This document shows, piece after piece, positions 7,151 to 14,562 of a stretch of 46,286 nt of DNA. The notes below the pieces were generated by a model. That model searched no databases. It worked only from the letters and a program-made list of their open reading frames with translations, and was not told the origin of the DNA. Origin of the DNA: Lachnospiraceae bacterium (GTDB taxonomy: Bacteria > Bacillota > Clostridia > Lachnospirales > Lachnospiraceae); contig JAAWAR010000051.1 of assembly GCA_022792295.1 (NCBI GenBank), positions 1-46,286 on the forward strand, written 5' to 3'. The translations under genes and the position numbers were made by a program. Position 1 is the first letter of the stretch, and each line of letters begins with the position of its first letter.

Positions 7151-7933
7151 ATGATAATTGGGGTAAAATACTGCGGCGGGTGCAATTCCGTCTACAACAG
7201 AGGCAGGCAGGTAGAACTTTTAAAGCAGCAATTTCCGGAGCATGAGTTTCGCACTGCCGCCGCCGGGAATACCTGCGACGTCTGGCTTGTGGTATGCGGC
7301 TGTATGCGTGCCTGTGCTTCCACAGAAGGCCTGATCGCCGAGAAACGCTGCTTCGTTCTGCCTACGGAGCGGAGTTTCGTGCAGGTGCGGGAATATCTGG
7401 CGGCGGAACGTACAGTTGCAAAAACGCAACAAAAAGAAGCAGCGGCGCCGGTCTTAAGCAGGAAGGTACTTCGTGTCGGCCAGGAGGCTTCGATGAAAAA
7501 GACCTTCTTTAAAGATGATGTCGATAAATTCGCGGCTCTGACCGGCGATTACAGCCGGCTCCATACCGATGCGCAGTTCGCCAAAGCCTCCTCCTGCGGA
7601 CGGCCCGTCGTGCACGGCGTCCTGACCGCAAGCCTCATCTCCACGGTCATGGGGATGCAGCTTCCGGGGGAGGGTACGGTTTTTGTGGAGGAAAAGGTAC
7701 GGTTTCTGAACCCGGTCTTCTATGGCGACACCGTGACCGCACGTGTGCGTTTCCTCTCCTGCAGGGAAGCACAGGCGCAGTATGTCGGTACCTTTTCCGG
7801 CGTCTGCAAAAATCAAAACGGGGAAATCGTCGCAGCGGCAAGCTGCAGACAGCTTATGACGAAAGAATTGTTTGAAGTTTTGAATCCAAAAGATACCGTC
7901 TCGGACCCTGAGACGGACGAATATTGGAAATAG
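7151..7933 (+). CDS. Fusion of a Cys-rich N-terminal domain with a MaoC-type (R)-enoyl-CoA hydratase
   Basis: A 260-residue two-domain protein. Residues 1-85 carry seven cysteines (C8, C11, C42, C49, C51, C55, C67), including YCGGCN and VCGCMRAC, which looks like a metal or Fe-S binding module; I do not know this fusion. Residues 105-250 form a MaoC/hydratase-2 hotdog domain with the catalytic pair D133 and H138 in GDYSRLHTD and the downstream RPVVHG segment. The hydratase would interconvert enoyl- and (R)-3-hydroxyacyl-thioesters, on CoA or on the acyl carrier protein encoded next. It starts 5 nt after the NifU-like gene. A short Ala/Gln/Glu-rich linker separates the domains, so this is a genuine fusion in one frame. 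Confidence 0.8.
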   Translation: MIIGVKYCGGCNSVYNRGRQVELLKQQFPEHEFRTAAAGNTCDVWLVVCGCMRACASTEGLIAEKRCFVLPTERSFVQVREYLAAERTVAKTQQKEAAAPVLSRKVLRVGQEASMKKTFFKDDVDKFAALTGDYSRLHTDAQFAKASSCGRPVVHGVLTASLISTVMGMQLPGEGTVFVEEKVRFLNPVFYGDTVTARVRFLSCREAQAQYVGTFSGVCKNQNGEIVAAASCRQLMTKELFEVLNPKDTVSDPETDEYWK

Positions 7934-7953
7934 AAAGGGAAAGGACAAAGATT

Positions 7954-8193
7954 ATGACTCATTTAGAGACCTATAACAAAATTTTCCGCGGCATGTTTCG
8001 AAAGACAGATGAGGAACTGCCGGAATTAAAGTATAGAGGTATTGCACTGTGGGATTCCATCGGACACATGGATTTGATGGGGGAGCTGGAGGAGGCTTTC
8101 GATATCCGCATTGATACGCAGGATGTCTTGGATTTCACCTCCTATGAGAAGGGAAAAGAGGTACTCGGGCGCTATGGCGTTGTCATCGAATGA
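7954..8193 (+). CDS. Acyl carrier protein
   Basis: A 79-residue acyl carrier protein. S35 in LWDSIGHMDLM is the expected 4'-phosphopantetheine site (the DS motif), and the four-helix pattern with acidic helix II (GELEEAFDIRID) is present. I chose ATG 7954 because GGACAAAG precedes it; an in-frame TTG at 7924 lies inside the preceding gene. It is not next to fatty-acid synthesis genes, so it is a dedicated carrier for this operon. No phosphopantetheinyl transferase is encoded nearby, so modification would rely on the cell's general enzyme. Confidence 0.88.
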   Translation: MTHLETYNKIFRGMFRKTDEELPELKYRGIALWDSIGHMDLMGELEEAFDIRIDTQDVLDFTSYEKGKEVLGRYGVVIE

Positions 8194-8890
8194 CGAAACG
8201 GGTTTTAGAGCCTGCACCGGACTGATCCGCGAGACGGCGGAGGCATTCTCCGTTACCGACCCGGTGACGGACAGCAACTGTTACCTGCTAAAAAACGAAG
8301 ACGCCTGTGTTCTGATCGATCCAAACTGTTTTCCAAAGCTCCTCCCCATACTGCAGGAGTGGAACCCCGCGTCTGTCCTCGTGCTCCTGACACATGAACA
8401 CTGTGACCACATAAGCGCACTCAACGCGCTCCGGGAACAGTTTCACACGATTACTGTGTCCAGCCGAAGCTGCAGTCTGGGAATTCAAAATACAAGGCTG
8501 AACATGTCGCGGCTCATGGAAACCTTTCTTTATTATAAAAACGGCGAGACAGGCATCACGCCTTACGCCCCTTTTTGCTGTGAACCGGCGGATCTGTGTT
8601 TTGACGGAGAAATCTGTCTCCCTTTTGGCGGCGAAACGCTCGAAATAAAGGCTCTGCCAGGCCACACTCCCGGCAGTTCAGTGATCTGCCTAGGCGGCGG
8701 GATTTTTAGCGGGGATTACCTGCTTCCCGGTGAACAGGTCCTTACAAGGCTTCCGGGAGGAAGCCAAGAAACCTATGAAGTCTGCGCCAGGCCATGGCTT
8801 CGCTTAATCCCGGATGGGACATGGATCTATCCGGGACATGGCAGGGAATTTCAGATGTGTGGAAAGGTACGGGAATTTCATGGATTATGA
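8174..8890 (+). CDS. Metallo-beta-lactamase-fold hydrolase (glyoxalase II-like, probable thioesterase)
   Basis: A 238-residue metallo-beta-lactamase-fold protein with the full zinc motif HEHCDH (74-79), the later LPGHTPGS histidine, the GDYLLP aspartate and a C-terminal YPGHG histidine. The family hydrolyses thioesters and other esters. Between an acyl carrier protein and a LuxE-like gene the likely job is to release or proofread acyl-ACP or acyl-CoA, which is inference. ATG 8174 overlaps the ACP gene by 20 nt, implying translational coupling; an upstream ATG at 8111 lies deep inside the ACP gene and is unlikely. Confidence 0.78.
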   Translation: MALSSNDETGFRACTGLIRETAEAFSVTDPVTDSNCYLLKNEDACVLIDPNCFPKLLPILQEWNPASVLVLLTHEHCDHISALNALREQFHTITVSSRSCSLGIQNTRLNMSRLMETFLYYKNGETGITPYAPFCCEPADLCFDGEICLPFGGETLEIKALPGHTPGSSVICLGGGIFSGDYLLPGEQVLTRLPGGSQETYEVCARPWLRLIPDGTWIYPGHGREFQMCGKVREFHGL

Positions 8891-9953
8891 TGATCTCTTA
8901 AAAATCGGCCCTTATGCGCTGGGCGAAGCAGATAAAGACCGGATATACGGGGAGCTCCTAAGCCGTCTCACCGACCGGCACCGGGCTCATTGTAAACTCT
9001 ATGACAGAGTTTGTGGATTCTTGGGTGATCATACGAATACAACTCGCTCCGTCGAAGAAATCCCGATGACACCGGTCTCTCTTTTTAAGCAGGCCGACCT
9101 TTGCAGCGTACCGCCAGAGGAGGTATTCAAAACCATGACCTCCTCCGGAACCAGCGGTCAAAAAACTTCTAAAATTTTTCTTGACCGGCAGACAGCCGCC
9201 TGGCAGCAGCTTACGCTGGAAAGGATCGTTCGTGATTTCATCGGCGAGCGGCGGATTCCTATGCTGATCGTCGATTCGCCGGACGTCCTCCGGGACCGAA
9301 ATTTATTTTCCGCCAGGGGGGCCGGAATTTTGGGCTTTTCCATTTTCGGGACAAAACGCTGCTATGCGCTCACGGCGGACATGGCGCTCGACTACAACGC
9401 AGTACAGAAATTCCTGGAGGAAGCAGCGGACGGTCCCGTACTCGTATTCGGTTTTACCTACATAATCTGGAAGCACTTTTACCAGGCCTTGGCGGCTCTT
9501 GGAAAGACACTGCCGCTTGAAAACGGTTTTTTGATTCACGGAGGAGGCTGGAAAAAACTGCAGAGTGAAGCGGTTTCCCAAGAAGTCTTCAAAAAAGGCC
9601 TGGAAAACGTCTGCGGGATTTCAAGAGTCCGCAATTACTATGGGATGGCCGAGCAGACGGGCTGTATTTATATGGAGTGTGAATGCGGCAATCTGCATGT
9701 GAGCAGCTATTCCGACGTGCGCATTCGGAATATGGAGGATTTTTCTTGTTGCAAAAACGGCACAGAAGGCGTAATTCAGGTTCTTACGCCTATGGCCTGG
9801 TCCTATCCGGGACACTCGATCCTCACCGAGGATAAGGGAATAATTCTCGGCGTTGATAACTGCCCCTGCGGGCGAAAGGGAAAATATATAAAGATCACAG
9901 GCCGAATTCCGAAAGCGGAGGTCAGGGGGTGCAGCGATACCTATGAGGGATAA
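8880..9953 (+). CDS. LuxE-like acyl-protein synthetase
   Basis: A 357-residue member of the LuxE / phenylacetate-CoA-ligase-like adenylating family. SSGTSGQKTSK (around residue 90) is the ATP-binding loop, YYGMAEQTG is the later adenylation motif, and a CPCGRKGKYIKITGR segment closes the protein. In luminous bacteria LuxE activates a fatty acid as acyl-AMP, holds it as a thioester and passes it to the reductase LuxC; the next gene is LuxC-like, so the pair is conserved. ATG 8880 overlaps the hydrolase stop by 11 nt. No luciferase genes are present. Confidence 0.82.
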   Translation: MDYDDLLKIGPYALGEADKDRIYGELLSRLTDRHRAHCKLYDRVCGFLGDHTNTTRSVEEIPMTPVSLFKQADLCSVPPEEVFKTMTSSGTSGQKTSKIFLDRQTAAWQQLTLERIVRDFIGERRIPMLIVDSPDVLRDRNLFSARGAGILGFSIFGTKRCYALTADMALDYNAVQKFLEEAADGPVLVFGFTYIIWKHFYQALAALGKTLPLENGFLIHGGGWKKLQSEAVSQEVFKKGLENVCGISRVRNYYGMAEQTGCIYMECECGNLHVSSYSDVRIRNMEDFSCCKNGTEGVIQVLTPMAWSYPGHSILTEDKGIILGVDNCPCGRKGKYIKITGRIPKAEVRGCSDTYEG

Positions 9954-11145
9954 CAAAAAAGAAATGGCAGGCATTACACGGCTTGCCGGCGGATACGAGC
10001 TGGAGAATGATCCGGTAAAACCGTTTGATCCCGCTACACTGGATTTTTTGAGCAGTCTTTCCAGTGAAATCCGCGCCCTTCCCCGCCAGGAGGCCTCAGA
10101 GGAGATGAAGGCCCTCGGCTTCTGGCTGCGGCGTGCGCATCTTTTGGAACTTCACGACACATACGGGCGCAAAAATGCCCTCGGCCTGGGGATCGCCTTC
10201 CATATCGCTCCCGCTAACGTGCCGCTCATGTTCGCCTATAGCTGCGCCATCGGACTCCTTGCGGGAAACGCCTGCAGAGTACGCGTCTCGGGACGGAGGA
10301 ACGCAGACTGCGAGCGGCTGTGCGGCCTGATCGAAAAGCTCCTCTCCAAGGAGCGTTTCACTTTCATGCGGCGCCGGATCTCCATTCTTGGCTATGACAG
10401 GGAGAGGGTCGATTTAACGAGACAATTTTCTTCGGAATGTGACGCCCGGATCGTCTGGGGCGGCGATCAGACCGTCGAGGAGATCCGTAAAATCCCGCTG
10501 CGTCCCACGGCCGCAGAGCTTGCCTTTCCGGATCGGACCGCGCTCTGTATCCTGAACCCTGCGGCGGTTCTTGCCCTCTCGGATGAGGAGCTTAAAAACC
10601 TGTGTATCCGGTTTTACAATGATACCTATGGGATGGATCAGAACGCTTGTTCCTGCCCAAGGCTCATATGCTGGCAGGCGGCAGAGGAAAACGAGGGAAA
10701 GCGCGCCTCAGACCGATTTTGGGACGCGGTTGCAGAAGCATCAAAGCGCTATGCGCTTTCAGAAATAAAAGTAAGCCAAAAATATGGCGCGCTTTGGGAG
10801 TGCGCAGGGCTTGATGCCGGTATCCGGCAGGTAAGGCGCTGGTCAAACCGCCTGTACGTGCTGGAGCTTTGTGCTGTTTCAGAAGGCTTTTCCGAATCCA
10901 GGATGCAATTCGGAAGCTTTCTGGAATATCACATGAAGGAAAATAACGAATGGATTGGCGCCGTCTCGGAAAAAGTACAGACTCTGACCTTTTTCGGAGT
11001 CGAACGGGACACTCTTTTACATACCGTACAAGAAAAGAGACTCCGGGGCATTTTCCGAATCGTTCCCGTCGGGCAGGCGTTGGTTATGGATCTAACCTGG
11101 GATGGAAAGGATCTAATCGGCTGCCTGTCCCGAACCATCGGCTGA
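9943..11145 (+). CDS. LuxC-like acyl-CoA/acyl-protein reductase
   Basis: A 400-residue protein of the LuxC reductase family (aldehyde dehydrogenase fold), which reduces an enzyme-bound acyl thioester with NAD(P)H to the free aldehyde. The catalytic cysteine is expected in DQNACSCPR (C236, with C238 close by), and VWGGDQTVEEIR is the usual cofactor-side motif. It is shorter than Vibrio LuxC (about 480). It overlaps the LuxE-like gene by 11 nt, which fits a LuxC-LuxE complex. The substrate is unlikely to be a long fatty acid here; a C4 acyl group is my inference from the linked abfD arm. Confidence 0.82.
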   Translation: MRDNKKEMAGITRLAGGYELENDPVKPFDPATLDFLSSLSSEIRALPRQEASEEMKALGFWLRRAHLLELHDTYGRKNALGLGIAFHIAPANVPLMFAYSCAIGLLAGNACRVRVSGRRNADCERLCGLIEKLLSKERFTFMRRRISILGYDRERVDLTRQFSSECDARIVWGGDQTVEEIRKIPLRPTAAELAFPDRTALCILNPAAVLALSDEELKNLCIRFYNDTYGMDQNACSCPRLICWQAAEENEGKRASDRFWDAVAEASKRYALSEIKVSQKYGALWECAGLDAGIRQVRRWSNRLYVLELCAVSEGFSESRMQFGSFLEYHMKENNEWIGAVSEKVQTLTFFGVERDTLLHTVQEKRLRGIFRIVPVGQALVMDLTWDGKDLIGCLSRTIG

Positions 11146-11157
11146 AAGGAGGTTTCC

Positions 11158-12582
11158 ATGGAATTTTATCAAATCAATCCTGCTTATGCAGACAATCTGA
11201 TGTTTCTTGACGATGCCGGAGAACGTGTGACCTATGGTGATTTTGCCGTCTTTTATGAGAGTGTAAAAGGACGCCTGCGCGAAAGGAGCCTCTTGTTTTT
11301 GTTCTGCGAGAACTCCGTTGGCTCCGTATTTTTTTATCTGGCCTGTCTGAATAAAGGGGTTGTTCCCCTGCTGCTTGATGCAAATATGGATCAGGCGCTG
11401 GCAAGGCAGCTCCTTGACACGTATATGCCGGATTATATTGCCGGCCCCAGGCGGCAGGCTCCCCTCTGGGACGTTCCTGCCTGTGCAGAAGCTTTCTCTT
11501 ACGCCGTCTATGAAAATCCGGCCGTAAAGGCAGAGGAGGCAGACAAGGGGCTTCATGAGGACCTCGCACTGCTTTTAACCACCTCCGGCAGTACCGGCAG
11601 CCCCAAGCTGGTCCGTCAAAGCCGAAAAAATATTGCAGCCAACGCGGCTTCGATTTCCGAATATCTGGAGCTTGGCCCATCTGAACGCCCGATCACGTCG
11701 CTCCCCATGCAATACACCTACGGCCTGTCGATCATCAACAGCCATCTCCTCGTGGGTGCTGCTGTGCTTCTCACAAACCGTACCCTGTTTGAAAAGGAGT
11801 TCTGGGAGTTTTTTAAATCAGCCGGCGCTACCTCCTTTGGCGGTGTCCCCTATACCTATGAGATGTTAAAGCGCCTCTCCTTTTTCCAAATGGAACTTCC
11901 GTCTCTGCGCACAATGACACAGGCAGGCGGAAAGCTTATGCCGAAGCTGCATCAGGAATTTGCAGAATATGCCGCGGGGACCGGGCGGCGTTTTATCGTC
12001 ATGTACGGCCAGACCGAGGCCACGGCGCGCATGGGGTATCTTCCGGCCGCGGATGCTTTAAGAAAATGCGGCAGCATGGGCATTGCAATTCCCGGAGGAC
12101 GCTTTAGACTGATGGAGGATGAAAAAACGGAGATCCTCACGCCGGACACCGTAGGCGAGCTGGTCTATGAGGGAGAAAATGTAACCATGGGTTATGCCCA
12201 GTGCAGGGAAGACCTTGCAAAGGGAGATGAACGCGGCGGCCTTTTGTTTACAGGAGACATGGCGAAACGGGATTCAGACGGTTATTATTATATTACCGGA
12301 AGGAAGAAGCGCTTCCTGAAGCTGTTCGGCAAACGCGTAAACATGGATGAGATCGAACAGCTTATTAAAGCCGAATATGACGGAATCGACATCGCCTGCA
12401 CCGGAGAGGATGACCGCATGCGGATCTTTCTGGCCGGAAAAGATGCCGCCTTCTGCCTGCAGGCAGAGGAATGGCTCTCTCAAAAAACAGGTCTGCATGT
12501 AAGCGGCATCCGCATCCTTCCAATCGATGAAATTCCTAAAAATGAGGCAGGAAAAACCGTCTACAAAAACCTGCCCGCATAA
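11158..12582 (+). CDS. AMP-forming acyl-CoA/acyl-ACP ligase (ANL superfamily)
   Basis: A 474-residue adenylate-forming enzyme. TTSGSTGSPK (141-150) is the phosphate-binding loop, YGQTEAT the core motif, FTGDMAKRDSDGYYYITGRKK the hinge region (split here by family motifs TGD and GRKK), and NEAGKTVYK carries the C-terminal catalytic lysine. It activates a carboxylic acid as acyl-AMP and moves it to a thiol, either CoA or the operon's ACP. It has an excellent AAAGGAGG site, 12 nt after the LuxC-like gene. With a CoA-transferase and LuxE-like protein also present, three separate acid-activating enzymes belong to this cluster. Confidence 0.87.
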   Translation: MEFYQINPAYADNLMFLDDAGERVTYGDFAVFYESVKGRLRERSLLFLFCENSVGSVFFYLACLNKGVVPLLLDANMDQALARQLLDTYMPDYIAGPRRQAPLWDVPACAEAFSYAVYENPAVKAEEADKGLHEDLALLLTTSGSTGSPKLVRQSRKNIAANAASISEYLELGPSERPITSLPMQYTYGLSIINSHLLVGAAVLLTNRTLFEKEFWEFFKSAGATSFGGVPYTYEMLKRLSFFQMELPSLRTMTQAGGKLMPKLHQEFAEYAAGTGRRFIVMYGQTEATARMGYLPAADALRKCGSMGIAIPGGRFRLMEDEKTEILTPDTVGELVYEGENVTMGYAQCREDLAKGDERGGLLFTGDMAKRDSDGYYYITGRKKRFLKLFGKRVNMDEIEQLIKAEYDGIDIACTGEDDRMRIFLAGKDAAFCLQAEEWLSQKTGLHVSGIRILPIDEIPKNEAGKTVYKNLPA

Positions 12583-12610
12583 TCGCATCGGTTGGACAGT
12601 CCCTGCAACA

Positions 12611-12626
12611 GCTCAGGTATCTGAGC
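12611..12626 (+). other. Intercistronic hairpin before the crotonase gene
   Basis: GCTCAGGTATCTGAGC is a perfect 6-bp stem with a 4-nt loop, without a following T-run, in the 82-nt gap. It may tune read-through or mRNA stability rather than end transcription. Confidence 0.4.
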
Positions 12627-12664
12627 GGGTATCAATCTTATATGATAGAAAGTTGAGGAAATGA

Positions 12665-13447
12665 ATGATGGAATTTATCCTGTATGAAAAAAAAGAAAAT
12701 ATCGCTGTCATTACGATCAATCGTCCGCGGGCATTAAATGCTCTTAATTCACAGATGCTGGATGAGCTCACCGAGGCGCTCGCGCTTGCCGAGAAAGATC
12801 AACAGATCCGCTGCGTCATCCTCACCTCCGCTGGCGGGCGTGCCTTTACGGCGGGCGGAGACGTAAAAGAGGAAGTAAAGCTTCAGCCTGAGGAGGCGGC
12901 GCGATTTGCCGAGCGTGGGAAGCGCTGCACGCTTTCGGTATTAAACCACCGTGTCCCGGTTATCTGTGCGGTGCAAGGCTATGCGCTGGGCGGCGGCATG
13001 GAGCTCATCCTTGCCGGCGACATCACCGTCGCGGCCGACGATGCCAAGATCGGCATTCCTACCATCCGCTTAGGTTCTGTCCCCGGATGGGGAAGTACCG
13101 TTCTTCTTCCTAGGATCGTCGGTGTCTCCCGTGCCAAGGAGCTTCTTTACAGCGGCAGAAGCTTGGATGCCGAGGAGGCATTAAAGCTCGGGGTTGTGGA
13201 ATTTGTCAAAAAGCCCGAAGAACTCATGGAATTTGCAATGGATCTGGCCAAAACAATCGCAGACATGCCTCCTGTCGCCGTCGAGAGCATGAAAAAGTCC
13301 ATCAACAGCTCCTTTGAGAGCGGCATGGACGAATGCCTGAAGAAGGAGACCGACTTGTTCTCCTTATGCTTCGGAACTGTGGATCATCTGGAAGCGACGA
13401 CTGCATTCCTCGAGAAACGCCCACATGGGACGTATTTGAGAAAATGA
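12665..13447 (+). CDS. Crotonase-superfamily protein with an altered active site
   Basis: A 260-residue enoyl-CoA hydratase/isomerase-fold protein. The oxyanion-hole motifs (AFTAGGD and YALGGGMEL) and the first catalytic glutamate (E113) are present. The second catalytic glutamate, 20 residues later in the PEI motif of true hydratases, is Thr133 (GIPTIRLG). It is therefore unlikely to be a standard 3-hydroxybutyryl-CoA dehydratase; isomerase, hydrolase or decarboxylase chemistry is possible. It is the last gene of the rightward operon, 82 nt after the ligase. Two adjacent ATGs (12665, 12668) are possible starts, with TTGAGGAA upstream. Confidence 0.82.
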   Translation: MMEFILYEKKENIAVITINRPRALNALNSQMLDELTEALALAEKDQQIRCVILTSAGGRAFTAGGDVKEEVKLQPEEAARFAERGKRCTLSVLNHRVPVICAVQGYALGGGMELILAGDITVAADDAKIGIPTIRLGSVPGWGSTVLLPRIVGVSRAKELLYSGRSLDAEEALKLGVVEFVKKPEELMEFAMDLAKTIADMPPVAVESMKKSINSSFESGMDECLKKETDLFSLCFGTVDHLEATTAFLEKRPHGTYLRK

Positions 13448-13494
13448 TGTCCTTATGTTGCCATGTTTTCTTTTAAATACCTGTGAAAAACCTC

Positions 13495-13523
13495 TTGAAT
13501 ATTTTCTTTGTTTATTATAGAAT
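13495..13523 (+). promoter_or_regulatory. Sigma-A promoter of the ferredoxin gene
   Basis: TTGAAT (13495-13500), a 17-nt spacer and TAGAAT (13518-13523) lie 33 nt before the ferredoxin start codon, so this gene need not depend on the sigma-54 operon. Confidence 0.65.
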
Positions 13524-13556
13524 GATACCATCAAAACAATAAAGGAGGCAATTATC

Positions 13557-13727
13557 ATGGCATATGTTATCAATGATACCTGTGTCAGCTGCGGCAGCTG
13601 CGCCGGCGAATGTCCGGTAAACGCTATCTCCCAGGGAGATGGAAAGTATGAGATCGATGCGGATACCTGCATCAGCTGCGGTACCTGCGCAGGCGTATGT
13701 CCGACTGGCGCTATCAGTGAGGGCTAA
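13557..13727 (+). CDS. 2[4Fe-4S] ferredoxin (clostridial type)
   Basis: A 56-residue ferredoxin with two CxxCxxCxxxCP motifs (CVSCGSCAGECP and CISCGTCAGVCP), typical of small electron carriers in anaerobes. It carries low-potential electrons for enzymes such as pyruvate:ferredoxin oxidoreductase or hydrogenase. It has an AAAGGAGG site, its own promoter and its own terminator. It lies just after the sigma-54 operon, but with separate signals I regard it as an independent housekeeping gene. Confidence 0.96.
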   Translation: MAYVINDTCVSCGSCAGECPVNAISQGDGKYEIDADTCISCGTCAGVCPTGAISEG

Positions 13728-13742
13728 TAAAAAACATACATA

Positions 13743-13776
13743 AAAGCTGCCGTACGGATATGCGGCAGCTTTTTTG
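13743..13776. terminator. Bidirectional terminator between ferredoxin and MerR-type genes
   Basis: AAAGCTGCCG and CGGCAGCTTT form a perfect stem, with a T-run on the plus side and a TTTT stretch on the minus side. It serves the convergent ferredoxin and MerR-type genes. Confidence 0.85.
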
Positions 13777-13791
13777 TTATGAAAAACGGAT

Positions 13792-14451
13792 TTATTGCTT
13801 CTTTCCAGGCTTCTTTTTCCTGCTGATCACAAACGGGAAAAACGGAAGCTTTGCGGCAGCCGCCTCAGCCCTCCCCTTCCCTTCTCTCTGGTACAGGCGA
13901 AGTGTCTCATCAAGCTGGCGGAACCGCTCCTCGTCGCGCTCATCCGCCACACGCATCAGATAATCCATTTCCTTTATCACTTTATCGTTGACCAGCCGGC
14001 TGATGTCCTGGCTGAGCTTTTCGTTATTTTCCTCAATGGCCTGTCCGATCATCTGACTCATCACAGCCTTAAACTGCTCGGCGCGCTCCTCGGCAATCAG
14101 CGCCGTCAGCTCTCTGTCATCGAGGTTTTTAAGCCGGCTCTCCTCCTTATCCGTGCACTCCTTGATCGCCGCCGCCATATCTTCCTCCAAAACGTCGGTT
14201 GGGACAACCGCCTCCTCCTCCGAACCCAGAGATTTCGAAAGCGCCGCCTTAATCGCCTTTAGCTGATAGCCCTTTTCCTTCAGCTCCTTGATCTGCTTGA
14301 ACAGCCGGATATGAAAGTCCGTGTAATAGCGATGCCCCATCTCATTGCGCGGAATACTCATCTCCAGCTCCTCCTCCCAATAGCGGAGGACATGTGATTC
14401 CACATCAACCTTTTTCGAGGCATCCGAAATCAGATAATGTGTTTCTGACAT
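13792..14451 (-). CDS. MerR-family helix-turn-helix protein
   Basis: A 219-residue protein with an N-terminal MerR winged helix (about residues 4-75; HVLRYWEEE and RYYTDFHIRLFKQI), then a long acidic, helical region and a basic tail ending in RKKKPGKKQ. No effector-binding cysteine cluster is present. Members of this length in clostridia are often uncharacterised. I chose ATG 14451 with GAGG six bases upstream; ATG 14463 four codons earlier is also possible. It lies downstream of dnaB on the same strand but separated by 111 nt. Confidence 0.8.
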   Translation of the reverse strand: MSETHYLISDASKKVDVESHVLRYWEEELEMSIPRNEMGHRYYTDFHIRLFKQIKELKEKGYQLKAIKAALSKSLGSEEEAVVPTDVLEEDMAAAIKECTDKEESRLKNLDDRELTALIAEERAEQFKAVMSQMIGQAIEENNEKLSQDISRLVNDKVIKEMDYLMRVADERDEERFRQLDETLRLYQREGKGRAEAAAAKLPFFPFVISRKKKPGKKQ

Positions 14452-14562
14452 GGTTGTCCTCATCCTTTCCCATAAATTTACTTGTCTGCAACAGTTCTGC
14501 TGTCTTTTCTGTCACACCTTATTAACACTATATGCGAATGGATGAAAAAATATGCCTGAAAC

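Noticed and set aside
8880..11145. A bacterial luminescence (lux) operon
   Set aside because: LuxC- and LuxE-like genes are present but luxA and luxB are absent, and luminescence needs oxygen while the neighbours are anaerobic enzymes.
12592..12608. TTGGACAGTCCCTGCA before the crotonase gene, resembling a sigma-54 promoter
   Set aside because: Only 9 bases lie between GG and GC instead of the required 10, and the CAC and TTG positions do not match.
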